Assembly (NCBI RefSeq): GCF_009831655.1
Contig: NZ_WRPA01000017.1
Span: forward strand, 36,121-100,120
From: Shewanella insulae
Lineage (GTDB): Bacteria; Pseudomonadota; Gammaproteobacteria; Enterobacterales; Shewanellaceae
DNA: 64,000 nt
Direction of reading: 5' to 3'
The position numbers and the translations under genes were made by a program. Of the stretch, positions 54,323 through 64,000 are shown in pieces; position 1 is the first letter of the stretch, and each line of letters opens with the position of its first letter. The notes beneath the pieces were generated by a model. The model made no database searches. It saw only the letters and a list, made by a program, of their open reading frames with translations, and had not been told where the DNA came from.

Positions 54323-55505
54323 ACACCGCCTGACCGACGGCAACGCCGGATGCCCAGGCCCACTGGAAATTGAAGCCGCCGAGCCAGCCGCTGACATCCA
54401 TCACCTCACCGGCAAAATAGAGTCCGGGCACCTTCTTGCTCTGCATATCCTTGGAAGAGAGCTCGTTGGTATCCACGCCCCCCAGGGTCACCTCTGCAGT
54501 GCGATAGCCTTCGGTGCCATTCATCAACAGCTGCCAATTGTGGAGGTTATCCACTATTTGATCACGCTGGGCATGCACCAGCTGATTGAGGGCCATATTG
54601 AGTAGCGCCTCGTCGAACAGTACCTCGACCAGACGTTTCGGCAGCCATTGCGACAGGGTGTTGCGCAGGCTCTGCTTAGGATGCGTCTCCTGCGCCTCAC
54701 TTAATGCCTGAGCGGCGTCGAACTGAGGTAACAGGTTGACTGAGATACTCTCGCCCGGCTGCCAGTAATTGGAGATCTGCAAGATAGCAGGCCCCGAAAG
54801 ACCTCTGTGGGTAAACAGCAGCGCCTCGCTAAATTGGGTGCCGTCTTTAGCAGTAATGGTGCTGGGCACGGCGATCCCCGAAAGGGGCTCGAACTTCTGT
54901 TTCTGCTCGCTATGCCAGGTAAAAGGCACCAAGCCGGCGTGCGTGGGCAACACCTTGAGACCAAACTGCTCGGCGATCTGATAGCCGAAAGGTGAGGCCC
55001 CCAGCTTGGGCATGGATAGCCCGCCGGTTGCCACCACCAGCGACTCACAGCTGTATTCGCCCTTGCTGGTATCCAGCCTGAACAGGCCATCATCCTGCTT
55101 GATGATGGAGAGAATATCGGTTCTGAGCTGCACCTGGGCGCCCGCCCATTCACATTCAGTCAACAGCATGGTGACTATCTCTTTGGCCGAATCGTTACAG
55201 AACAGCTGGCCATGATCTCGCTGGTGATACTCGATACCGTGGCGCTCGACCAACTCGATAAAATCTTGCGACGAGTAGCGTGCCAAAGCAGATTTGACGA
55301 AATGAGGGTTGCCGCAAATGAAGTTCCCCGGCTCCACTTTTTGATTGGTGAAGTTACAGCGGCCACCGCCACTGATTAAGATCTTGCGTCCCGCCTGTTT
55401 GCCGTTATCTAACACCAGAACGTCTCGGCCACGATAGCCAGCCGTTGCCGCGCACATAAGGCCCGCCGCGCCCGCACCGATAATGATCACGTCATGATGT
55501 TTCAC
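54321..55505 (-). CDS. yhiN: NAD(P)/FAD-dependent oxidoreductase, YhiN family
   Basis: 394 residues. N-terminal Rossmann motif IIGAGAAGLMCAATAGYRG, then LISGGGRCNFTN and VVATGGLSMPKLGASPFGY, diagnostic of the HI0933/YhiN flavoproteins, ending in GGFNFQWAWASG. FAD-binding redox enzyme; physiological substrate not settled. The gene is intact: the transposon joined at its stop codon. yhiN 3' ends are known integration points of some Tn7 relatives. Confidence 0.92.
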   Translation of the reverse strand: MKHHDVIIIGAGAAGLMCAATAGYRGRDVLVLDNGKQAGRKILISGGGRCNFTNQKVEPGNFICGNPHFVKSALARYSSQDFIELVERHGIEYHQRDHGQLFCNDSAKEIVTMLLTECEWAGAQVQLRTDILSIIKQDDGLFRLDTSKGEYSCESLVVATGGLSMPKLGASPFGYQIAEQFGLKVLPTHAGLVPFTWHSEQKQKFEPLSGIAVPSTITAKDGTQFSEALLFTHRGLSGPAILQISNYWQPGESISVNLLPQFDAAQALSEAQETHPKQSLRNTLSQWLPKRLVEVLFDEALLNMALNQLVHAQRDQIVDNLHNWQLLMNGTEGYRTAEVTLGGVDTNELSSKDMQSKKVPGLYFAGEVMDVSGWLGGFNFQWAWASGVAVGQAV

Positions 55506-55700
55506 TTAAATACCGCCTCAAACAAATTAATAACGACCAAACGCAGTCCTCTTTGTCCGCTGACCTTCACGGATGAAGGAAATGCCATTTGATATCGGGA
55601 ACATCAAAGGCCTGGACACCGGGGATAAATACTCAAATTTACAAGTACAAATCCCCTCTTTCACCATCCCAGGTGATCGGGGATAAATATGTCCATATAC

Positions 55701-55727
55701 AAAAAGGGCGCTATTTTAGCACCCTTT
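55701..55727 (-). terminator. Terminator of gpsA
   Basis: AAAGGGTGCT-aaaat-AGCGCCCTTT followed by TTG (minus strand), 31 bases after the gpsA stop; one G-T type mismatch in the stem. A further nested inverted repeat (ATCCCC ... TCACC-AGGTGA ... GGGGAT) lies at about 55650-55684 between gpsA and yhiN. Confidence 0.75.
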
Positions 55728-55757
55728 GTTGTTTTTAGCATGAGTCGCCGATGGCCA

Positions 55758-56777
55758 CTATTCGTTGTCAGTCGTCTCCGACTTTTTATCTCTCGCCAAC
55801 AGTGCCTTAGCCGCCTCGTGTGGCGTGCCGCCCTGGTAAAGCACCTTATACACCTGTTCGGTGATCGGCATCTCGACACCCAGACGCTTAGCCAAGGTAT
55901 AGACTTCCTTGGTGTTGCGATAACCCTCGACCACCTGACCAATCTCGGCCTGCGCGGTATCGACATCCTTACCCTGACCCAGTGCCAAACCGAAACGACG
56001 GTTACGAGACTGGTTATCGGTACAGGTCAACACCAGGTCACCTAAGCCCGCCATGCCCATAAAGGTAGAAGCTTGTGCGCCAATAGCTTCACCCAGACGT
56101 GACAGCTCCACCAAGCCTCGGGTGATCAGTGCGGTGCGGGCGTTGGCACCAAAGCCAATGCCGTCTGACATGCCCGCGCTGATGGCGATAACGTTCTTTA
56201 CCGCGCCGCCAAGTTGCAGACCGATAAAGTCATCATTGGCGTAGACACGCAGGCGTTTAGGACTATGCAGCAACTCCACCAAATCATTGGTGAAGGTCTC
56301 ATCGGTACCGGCTACCGAAATAGCTGTGGGTAAGCCTGCCGCCAGCTCTTTAGCGAAGGTCGGGCCCGACAATACCGCCAGCGGGTACTCGTCACCTACA
56401 ATCTCGCGAGCCACTTCCTGCAGCAGACGACCGGTTTCCGGCTCCAGACCTTTAGTCGCCCAGACGATACGGGCATCCTTACGCAGCAGCGGCTTCGCCT
56501 GCTTAAGCACCAGACCAAACACATGGCTAGGCACGACCACCAACACATTGTTGGAGGCGGCCAATGCGGTTGCAAGGTCGGCTTCGGGGATTAAGAGATC
56601 CGGCAGCGGGATACCGGGCAAAAACGCCTCATTGGATCGATCCCTTTTCAGGTTCTCGATATGCTCAGGCTCGTGGCCCCAAATCAGGGTTTTGTGTCCG
56701 TTACTGGCTAAAGAAATAGCAAGGGCGGTGCCATAAGAGCCCGCCCCCAGTACCGTTATATCGGCAGTGTTGTTCAT
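55758..56777 (-). CDS. gpsA: Glycerol-3-phosphate dehydrogenase [NAD(P)+]
   Basis: 339 residues. Reduces dihydroxyacetone phosphate to sn-glycerol-3-phosphate for phospholipid synthesis. NAD-binding [19 protein letters not shown] at the N-terminus, [30 protein letters not shown], and catalytic-region [20 protein letters not shown]. Six bases separate it from secB, the usual secB-gpsA operon of gammaproteobacteria. Length typical. Confidence 0.97.
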   Translation of the reverse strand: MNNTADITVLGAGSYGTALAISLASNGHKTLIWGHEPEHIENLKRDRSNEAFLPGIPLPDLLIPEADLATALAASNNVLVVVPSHVFGLVLKQAKPLLRKDARIVWATKGLEPETGRLLQEVAREIVGDEYPLAVLSGPTFAKELAAGLPTAISVAGTDETFTNDLVELLHSPKRLRVYANDDFIGLQLGGAVKNVIAISAGMSDGIGFGANARTALITRGLVELSRLGEAIGAQASTFMGMAGLGDLVLTCTDNQSRNRRFGLALGQGKDVDTAQAEIGQVVEGYRNTKEVYTLAKRLGVEMPITEQVYKVLYQGGTPHEAAKALLARDKKSETTDNE

Positions 56778-56783
56778 GCGTAA

Positions 56784-57272
56784 TTAAGCGTTCGCTTCTG
56801 CTGCTTCACCGGCAGCTTCTGCCTGCGCCTGACGCTGTTGCACGTATTGCGCGAACAGGGCGTCGAAGTTAACTGGCGCTAGGTTCAGTTGTGGGAAAGT
56901 GCCACGAGAAACTAGGCTACCAACCGCTTCACGAGCGTATGGGAAGAGTACGTTAGGGCAGTATGCACCTAGCGAGTGAGCTAGCTGCTGCTCAGTCAGA
57001 CCAGAGATAGCAAAGATACCCGCTTGCTGAACTTCACATAGGAAAGCAGTTTCTTCACCGTTTTTCGCTGTCACAGTAAGAGACAGGACAACTTCAAATA
57101 CGTCGTCGGCCAGCTTAGCGCTGCGAGTGTCCAGGTCTAGCTTAACTTCCGGATTCCACTCTTTCTGGAAAACAGCTGGGCTGTTTGGTGTTTCGAAAGA
57201 GATATCTTTAGTGTAAACACGTTGAATGTTGAACTGTGGACCCTGTTGTTCGTTATTTACTGCTTCAGCCAT
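56784..57272 (-). CDS. secB: Protein-export chaperone SecB
   Basis: 162 residues. Homotetrameric cytosolic chaperone that holds preproteins unfolded and hands them to SecA. Family features: [19 protein letters not shown], the [21 protein letters not shown] strand region and [13 protein letters not shown]. Upstream of gpsA in the same operon. A membrane rhodanese gene precedes; grxC, often found between them, is missing. Confidence 0.97.
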   Translation of the reverse strand: MAEAVNNEQQGPQFNIQRVYTKDISFETPNSPAVFQKEWNPEVKLDLDTRSAKLADDVFEVVLSLTVTAKNGEETAFLCEVQQAGIFAISGLTEQQLAHSLGAYCPNVLFPYAREAVGSLVSRGTFPQLNLAPVNFDALFAQYVQQRQAQAEAAGEAAEANA

Positions 57273-57479
57273 AATTTCCTACCTAATCAATTTTGTTCGA
57301 TTCATCCAGTGAGGAGAATCATCTTCAGGGCCTTTGTTACTCGAGTCCTAATCTAGACCTCAGCCACCATCCCGATTTTAGTATTTCCTTAAATCTCACC
57401 AGATGGGCGATTTAAGCCATTTTTTATAAGAGATGACACTCTAATCAAAGATGCTTAATAAAAGCAAACTTTGTATGGG

Positions 57480-57914
57480 TTATCTTTTGGTTTTGGCAAC
57501 GGGTAAGTTATTTTGTTGCCATTCGCTCATCCCACCCTTGAGGTTATAGACAGACTCAAAGCCTTCCTTAACCATCAACTGAGCCGCTTGCGACGAGGTC
57601 ATCCCTGCATTGCATACCAATATAATGGGACTGGCTTTAAACTTTTCAAGGGCAGATGTCTTATTATTTTTAATTTCTGCCAAAGGCACGTTGATTGCGT
57701 CAACGATATGGCCTTTCTTAAACTCGTCCTTAGAACGTACATCGACCACCTTGGCGTCTTGCTTGTTAATTAACAAGGTCGCCTGCTGATGATCTACTGT
57801 TTTCACTTTTGAGATACTAGACTTAAAAACGCTCACAATAAGCGCTGCAAACAAGCCCACCCAGGCGAGACTCAACATAGGGTTGGCTTTAAAAAATTCG
57901 ATATATTCTTGCAT
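57480..57914 (-). CDS. Membrane-anchored rhodanese-like protein (YibN type)
   Basis: 144 residues from the ATG encoding MQEYIEFFKANPMLSLAW; the longer frame to 58001 lacks a ribosome site. One N-terminal membrane helix (about 13-30), then a rhodanese domain with KVVDVRSKDEFKKGHI and the active-site loop LVCNAGMTSS with the catalytic Cys. Sulfur transfer or persulfide handling inferred. Usual neighbour of secB in this order. Confidence 0.9.
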   Translation of the reverse strand: MQEYIEFFKANPMLSLAWVGLFAALIVSVFKSSISKVKTVDHQQATLLINKQDAKVVDVRSKDEFKKGHIVDAINVPLAEIKNNKTSALEKFKASPIILVCNAGMTSSQAAQLMVKEGFESVYNLKGGMSEWQQNNLPVAKTKR

Positions 57915-58101
57915 AGTTTTCGGCCTACTTCTGTGGCTTGAGAGACTGTTTGGGCAGAGAGTATAACCGATTGTTCCGGCAGATTGCAGCATGTTGTTCA
58001 CCCCTTACAGAGGGCCGATATTGAGAGATCCCTTAAATTGTGACGGGCTCGATGGGGGCTATCGGTGTAAATCACTTTTTGATCGTCCCTGTACGTAGTA
58101 A

Positions 58102-59700
<1,599 letters not shown>

Positions 59701-59707
59701 CGACTCT

Positions 59708-60844
59708 TTGCTTAAACGTTCCGGTTTCTATAAAGCCAGCATACTTGCTGGCTTTATCATGCTCTCTTGCACTGCACAGGCGTCTGGCCTGAAGCAGCGT
59801 CAATCCGAGCTCGAAGCCATTCAGAAACAGATAAGCAACCAGCAGTCGGCACTGAAAGACACCAACCGCCAACACGAGAAACTGATTAACCTGCTGAAAA
59901 AAGATGAGCAGGCGATCGCCGCGGCGGCAAAGAAAGTGACCAATACCAAGGCGTCACTGGCAAAAACCGACAAGAAACTGGCCGAACTAGACGGCCGCAA
60001 GGCAGAGCTTGATTCTCTAAAGCAGAAACAACAGAAGACACTGTCTAACCAGCTAGCCAGCGCCTACCTGGCAGGCAACCACGATTACACTAAGATGCTG
60101 CTTAATCAGCAGAGTCCAGCCACTATAGAGCGCCTGCTCGCCTATTATCAGTTCCTCAACAAGGCGAGAACGGACGCCATCAAACAACTGCAGCAGACCA
60201 TGACCGAACTGACGGCCATCGAGTCAGAGCAGAAGGCTCAGCAAACCAAGCTCAACGAGTTGATCCTCAACCAGGAAAAGCAGGCCAAGGCCCTCACTCA
60301 AGAACAGCACCAACGCCAACTAACCCTGAAGCAGATAAAGCGCACCCTCAGCTCACATGGCGCCAAGTTAGAACAACTACAGATTGAGGAAGCCAGCTTG
60401 AAGCGGGTGGTCGAACAGGCGCTAAGGGCCATGAAAGACAACCCCAGTATGGAAGGCCTCTCCAGCCGCCAGAAACTTAGCTGGCCGACCAAGGGGCGCA
60501 TTCGAGTCGGTTTCGGAAGTCGCCGCTCGGGCGAGGTAAAATGGAAAGGCGTGATGATGGCCGCCCCGGAGGGACAATCCATCAATGCCATCGCCTCAGG
60601 TAAGGTGATCTATGCCGACTGGCTCAGGGGCTTTGGTATGGTGATGGTGGTCGATCACGGCAAGGGCTACATGAGCCTGTATGGCCATGCCCAGACCCTA
60701 CTCAAGGATGCTGGCGACAGCGTCAATAAGGGCGAAACCATAGCTCTGGTCGGACGCTCGGGTGGACAGACAGAACCTGGCCTATACTTTGAGGTAAGGC
60801 ATAAGGGGCAAGCGGTCGATCCTGCGAGATACTGTAGACGATAA
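59708..60844 (+). CDS. envC: EnvC-like murein hydrolase activator
   Basis: 378 residues from a TTG start 7 bases after gpmI. Signal peptide to about CTAQASG; two coiled-coil stretches (about 25-110 and 160-240) and a C-terminal LytM (M23) domain (270-378). The metal-site residues of active LytM enzymes are not kept (WKGVMMAAPEG in place of HxGxD, FEVRHKG in place of HxH), as expected of EnvC, which activates amidases at the septum rather than cutting itself. Start codon is the least certain point. Confidence 0.9.
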   Translation: MLKRSGFYKASILAGFIMLSCTAQASGLKQRQSELEAIQKQISNQQSALKDTNRQHEKLINLLKKDEQAIAAAAKKVTNTKASLAKTDKKLAELDGRKAELDSLKQKQQKTLSNQLASAYLAGNHDYTKMLLNQQSPATIERLLAYYQFLNKARTDAIKQLQQTMTELTAIESEQKAQQTKLNELILNQEKQAKALTQEQHQRQLTLKQIKRTLSSHGAKLEQLQIEEASLKRVVEQALRAMKDNPSMEGLSSRQKLSWPTKGRIRVGFGSRRSGEVKWKGVMMAAPEGQSINAIASGKVIYADWLRGFGMVMVVDHGKGYMSLYGHAQTLLKDAGDSVNKGETIALVGRSGGQTEPGLYFEVRHKGQAVDPARYCRR

Positions 60845-60879
60845 CGCGACAACGACCCCGAGTAATGGGGAGGTTGTCC

Positions 60880-62085
60880 ATGTCTCAATTGATCCGCTAT
60901 TTCACCTGTGTCGCCTTTGGCCTGACCCTAGGCCTCTCAATTACACTCTTTGGTCATGAGAATGCCAAGGAATACCAACCCAAGGTCAGCTATCCACTCC
61001 TTATCGACATCATCAGCACGGTAGAAACCTACTATGTAGATAAGATTTCCCAGGAAGAGTTGATCCAGGCCGCCATAGAAGGGGTATTCAGCAAGCTGGA
61101 TCCTTACTCAAACTTCCTCGACAGCCAAGCCTTCTCCGATATCAAGGATGCCAACAAGGGGGAATATTTTGGCTTCGGCATAGAGATAGCCACAGAGCAA
61201 AACCAGGTCACTATCATCAGCCCCTTCCCTCATTCACCGGCCGCCAATGCGGGCATCCAGCCGGGAGATCGCATCGTCAAAGTCAACAATGAGACGGTAA
61301 CCGCCAAACAACTCGACAATGTGCTGGAAGAGATTAAGTTTCACAGCAAACACAATCTGGCCATCAATCTGTCATTGAGCCGCGCCAACTCGGAGGCACT
61401 TTTTGACGTAACACTCACCCCGAGTCTTATCGATGTAAATTCGGTCGAGGCAGAGCTTCTCGCCAACGGCATAGGCTACATCAAGCTCTCCAGTTTTCAG
61501 GATGACACCACTGAAGATCTCATCAAACAGCTCACCCAGTGGCAAAATGAGCCCATGACAGGCCTGATCCTGGATCTGCGCAACAACCCTGGCGGCCTGT
61601 TGGATCAGGCGATCAAGATAGCCGATATCTTCCTCGCCAAGGGGCGCATCGTCTCCACCCGAGGACGTTTCTTCGATGCCAACTCAGACTACTTCGCCTC
61701 GCCGCAAACCATCTTCTCTAAGCTGCCGCTAACCGTACTGATCAACAAGGGGTCCGCCTCGGCCTCAGAGGTGCTGGCGGCGGCGCTACAGGAGAACCAA
61801 CGCGCAACACTGATCGGCGAAAAGAGCTTTGGCAAAGGTACGGTACAGAGCCTGATCCCCACCCTTATCGAGGGTAATGCCATCAAGCTGACCATAGCCC
61901 ACTACACCACACCGAAAGGCAGGGACATACACGCCATCGGCATTAAGCCGGACATAAATATCACCGGGGAGACTATGACTGCCGAACAAAGTATGCCTAT
62001 AATCGATGAGCAACCGCCCCATGATGGTGCCGCCCACGATAGGGCTATCGAATCGGCAATCTCATGGATAAAAACAAATAGTTAA
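60880..62085 (+). CDS. S41-family C-terminal processing peptidase (CtpA-like)
   Basis: 401 residues from ATG 60880, which follows GGGGAGG; an ATG 15 bases earlier is in frame. Signal/anchor helix at the N-terminus, a PDZ domain (about 85-160, with GFGIEIATEQ and NAGIQPGDRIVKVN) and the S41 catalytic core: LDLRNNPGGLLDQAI, nucleophile Ser in KGSASASEVLAAAL and Lys in GEKSFGKGTVQS. Acts in the periplasm. It sits after envC as in many gammaproteobacteria. Confidence 0.94.
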   Translation: MSQLIRYFTCVAFGLTLGLSITLFGHENAKEYQPKVSYPLLIDIISTVETYYVDKISQEELIQAAIEGVFSKLDPYSNFLDSQAFSDIKDANKGEYFGFGIEIATEQNQVTIISPFPHSPAANAGIQPGDRIVKVNNETVTAKQLDNVLEEIKFHSKHNLAINLSLSRANSEALFDVTLTPSLIDVNSVEAELLANGIGYIKLSSFQDDTTEDLIKQLTQWQNEPMTGLILDLRNNPGGLLDQAIKIADIFLAKGRIVSTRGRFFDANSDYFASPQTIFSKLPLTVLINKGSASASEVLAAALQENQRATLIGEKSFGKGTVQSLIPTLIEGNAIKLTIAHYTTPKGRDIHAIGIKPDINITGETMTAEQSMPIIDEQPPHDGAAHDRAIESAISWIKTNS

Positions 62086-62100
62086 TGAATAACAAATACA

Positions 62101-62856
62101 GTGCGCTTATTACTCCTATTAGCTGTCTTATTTACCACACAAAATAGTCTCGCCGCCCAGGTCTCCATCATCATAGACGATATAGGTTATCGTCAGACCG
62201 ACGAGGCGGTGTTGGCACTACCCAGTGACATCACCCTCTCTGTACTGCCCCATACGCCACTAGGTGAAAAGCTCGCCGCCATCGCCCATGACAAGGGGCA
62301 CGAGATCATGCTGCATCTGCCCATGCAGGCGCTCAACGGTAAAGAGATGGGTCCAGGTGGGCTCACCAACCAGATGAGCGAACAGGCGCTCAAACAGGCG
62401 GTCAATGATGCTTTTAAGAGCGTGCCCTACGCCAGGGGGGTGAATAATCATATGGGCAGCCTGCTCACTCAGCTAGAAGGCCCCATGATCTGGCTAATGG
62501 AGAGTCTGAAACAGCAGGATAACTACTTTGTCGATAGTATGACCACCCGGTACAGCAAGGCCAGCGCCGCGGCGAATAAGTTAGGCATTCCGCTATTGAG
62601 AAGACAGCTGTTCTTAGATAACGATGTGTCCCCCCAGGCGCTGGAGAGACAATTCAATCAACTGATCCAACTCGCGAATAGAGAGGGACAACTCATAGTG
62701 ATCGCCCATCCCTATCCAGAGACCATCAGCTTCTTAAAGGCGAACCTGCCTAGGCTTTCTGAAGAAGGAATCACCTTAGTCAACGCTTCCAGGCTATTGA
62801 CCTATCGCATCGCGCAGAAGGAACCAGCGGCCAGCGACAAGGCCCACCTAAGATAG
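62101..62856 (+). CDS. yibQ: Divergent polysaccharide deacetylase family protein (YibQ)
   Basis: 251 residues from a GTG start. Signal peptide (LLLLLAVLFTTQNSLAA). NodB-like fold: SIIIDDIGYRQTDEAVL, SVLPHTPLGEKLAAIAHDKG, IMLHLPMQALNGKEMGPG and GVNNHMGSLLTQ. Found after envC and the S41 protease in this conserved cluster, so a cell-wall role is likely; activity is unproven. Confidence 0.92.
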   Translation: MRLLLLLAVLFTTQNSLAAQVSIIIDDIGYRQTDEAVLALPSDITLSVLPHTPLGEKLAAIAHDKGHEIMLHLPMQALNGKEMGPGGLTNQMSEQALKQAVNDAFKSVPYARGVNNHMGSLLTQLEGPMIWLMESLKQQDNYFVDSMTTRYSKASAAANKLGIPLLRRQLFLDNDVSPQALERQFNQLIQLANREGQLIVIAHPYPETISFLKANLPRLSEEGITLVNASRLLTYRIAQKEPAASDKAHLR

Positions 62857-62877
62857 GCACACTTAATATAAGAGAAG

Positions 62878-63330
62878 TTAAAGCTCTAGGACTGGGATGC
62901 TGAGGTCCGGTAGCAAGGCCTTCAACTCATCACGATTACTGACGACATCGGCCAATGAGTATTTATCTAGCACAGCCAGATAGGCGTCAACCGCTTCGGC
63001 GAGCACGCCCTTAAGCTGACAGGCTGGAGAGAAACGACAATAAGGTTTGCTGCAATCTATAGGGGCCAGCGAATTTTCCAGCGTGCGTACCAATACCCCG
63101 ATATTGATCTGATCAGCCGGTTTTCCTAACTTAAATCCACCCGACTTACCACGTACCGTCTGCAGATAACCTTCCTTACCAAGATGGTGTACTATCTTCG
63201 ACACGTGGTTTGCCGACAGGTCAAATACCTCGGTTATCTCGGCGATTCGAAATAACGTCTCTCTCTCTGGCGACAGGGCCAGGTACATTAACGTACGAAT
63301 ACCAAAATCTGTATAACGAGTTAACTGCAT
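62878..63330 (-). CDS. nsrR: Nitric oxide-sensing repressor NsrR (Rrf2 family)
   Basis: 150 residues from ATG 63330 (AAGG upstream; a TTG six bases before is in frame). Winged helix MQLTRYTDFGIRTLMYLAL with LSANHVSKIVHHLGKEG, and three cluster cysteines C93, C98 and C104 in DCSKPYCRFSPACQ, spaced as in E. coli NsrR. Its [2Fe-2S] or [4Fe-4S] cluster reacts with NO and lifts repression of nitrosative stress genes. Second in a two-gene unit after the cysteine-cluster protein. Confidence 0.9.
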   Translation of the reverse strand: MQLTRYTDFGIRTLMYLALSPERETLFRIAEITEVFDLSANHVSKIVHHLGKEGYLQTVRGKSGGFKLGKPADQINIGVLVRTLENSLAPIDCSKPYCRFSPACQLKGVLAEAVDAYLAVLDKYSLADVVSNRDELKALLPDLSIPVLEL

Positions 63331-63340
63331 AACCAACCTT

Positions 63341-63595
63341 CTAAGACTGCGTCGCCGCTTCTAAAGATGTAATCAACCAAAGTGCCTCTTCCGCCGTCGA
63401 GCCGCAGACTTCCGGCTCGGCGATGAAACGATCACACAGCGCAGGGCGCTCTGGGTGACCGAAGATCTTACAAAGATTCTTCTCATCTAGCTGGATGCAA
63501 CGCACCCCGGCAGGTTTACCTTGCGGCATACCAGGAATAGGGCTGGTGATAGACGGCGCTATACAACAAGCACCACAACCTAGACGACAATTCAT
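63341..63595 (-). CDS. YkgJ-family cysteine cluster protein
   Basis: 84 residues. Cysteine motif CRLGCGACC at the start, then [13 protein letters not shown] and RPALCDRF, the CxxCxxC...C pattern of the Fe-S or zinc YkgJ/UPF0153 family. Ten bases upstream of nsrR, so co-transcribed and perhaps NO-responsive. A TATAAT lies only six bases before its ATG with no ribosome site, so the message might be leaderless. Function unknown. Confidence 0.85.
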   Translation of the reverse strand: MNCRLGCGACCIAPSITSPIPGMPQGKPAGVRCIQLDEKNLCKIFGHPERPALCDRFIAEPEVCGSTAEEALWLITSLEAATQS

Positions 63596-64000
63596 ACGCC
63601 ATTATACCTATATTTGTATAGCTTGTTAGTCATTAAGATCACAGCCTCAATCTGAGATCACATAAAGTTTAGCGCCACCTAATAGTAAAAGAGATAAAAA
63701 CGCTAAGATCCTATAGGGATAGTCATACAGATAATTAAGCTATCGTTAGATATAAGACAACTCTCAGTTGCATCTATCTAGCGAACTTAAGTGTATTGAT
63801 TCACGTTATGGCACAGGCTCGCCTTAAGGATTAAAACACAGCACTTTCTCCGCCCTCACGTGGGGGCGTAAGACATCCGATTAGAACTGAACACAGGAAA
63901 TAAACATTCCAGCTACTTTGTCAAAAGCAAAAAACCGTAGCAGCTGGAAATGACCTACTCGGTTCGCGCAGCGAACACATGGGGGTGAAAGTGAGGCTCT
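63596..64000. other. Intergenic region, no gene supported
   Basis: About 405 bp. Minus-strand promoter-like TATAAT at 63601-63606 in front of the cysteine-cluster gene. Near the right edge, GTTCGC-gca-GCGAAC (63962-63976) and CCAGCT...AGCTGG (63910-63948) can form hairpins. No open frame of note or tRNA was recognised; the next gene is probably beyond the window. Confidence 0.4.

Noticed and set aside
63900..64000. Possible tRNA or structured RNA at the right edge
   Set aside because: Hairpins are short and no cloverleaf or TTCGA-type T-loop can be placed.

Overview
The window looks like a chromosomal segment of a marine gammaproteobacterium of the genus Shewanella. Gene content points there (hutC/hutI, mtnC, secB-gpsA, gpmI-envC-ctpA-yibQ, nsrR, a solitary autotransporter-type barrel, intergenic multi-hairpin repeats), and several proteins read like those of the S. 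loihica group; the species is inference. The backbone is GC-rich and densely packed. Two stretches are visibly AT-richer and carry mobile DNA: about 1.9-5.8 kb and 39.9-54.3 kb.

Left part (1-39.8 kb): the start of hutC, a HutC-type operator and divergent hutI; a small accessory patch with an IS110/IS1111-type insertion sequence inside hairpin repeats and a lone KAP-family P-loop NTPase; then a sensor-like membrane protein, an esterase-fold/TPR protein, mtnC, two hotdog thioesterases and an acyl-CoA ligase. A GntR-controlled ABC exporter operon is divergent from a peptidase-like hydrolase plus a second ABC exporter. Next come a small frameshifted membrane gene, a GlxA-type regulator, mog, a three-gene signalling operon (GGDEF response regulator, periplasmic binding lipoprotein, hybrid histidine kinase), several outer-membrane proteins, a PACE efflux gene split by an in-frame TAG, an RND efflux operon, a LysR regulator and an MFS transporter.

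Central element (39,894-54,317): a complete Tn7-like transposon of 14,424 bp. Both ends start TGTGTAG, both carry internal repeats ending in GCCC, and the element is flanked by a 5-bp duplication, CGACT. It carries tnsA, tnsB, tnsC and a full-length tniQ/tnsD, and its tnsA end sits exactly in the stop codon of yhiN, so yhiN is the likely attachment gene. The cargo is defence-like: a ribbon-helix-helix-like small protein, a BsuBI/PstI-type restriction-modification pair, a CoiA-like protein, a second very short TniQ-domain protein, and a retron. The retron has a reverse transcriptase with YADD and a VHG variant of the VTG motif, and a 179-nt msr-msd region with 13-bp a1/a2 repeats (a2 lies inside the RT start). 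Two overlapping upstream genes (HEPN-like and winged-helix-like) are candidate effectors. The retron RT lying next to a stand-alone TniQ protein is the most unusual arrangement in the window.

Right part (54.3-64 kb): conserved housekeeping genes yhiN, gpsA, secB, a membrane rhodanese, then divergent gpmI, envC-like, S41 peptidase and yibQ, and finally nsrR with a cysteine-cluster protein. No tRNA, rRNA or CRISPR array was found. All functional calls rest on reading motifs by eye; no database search was run.
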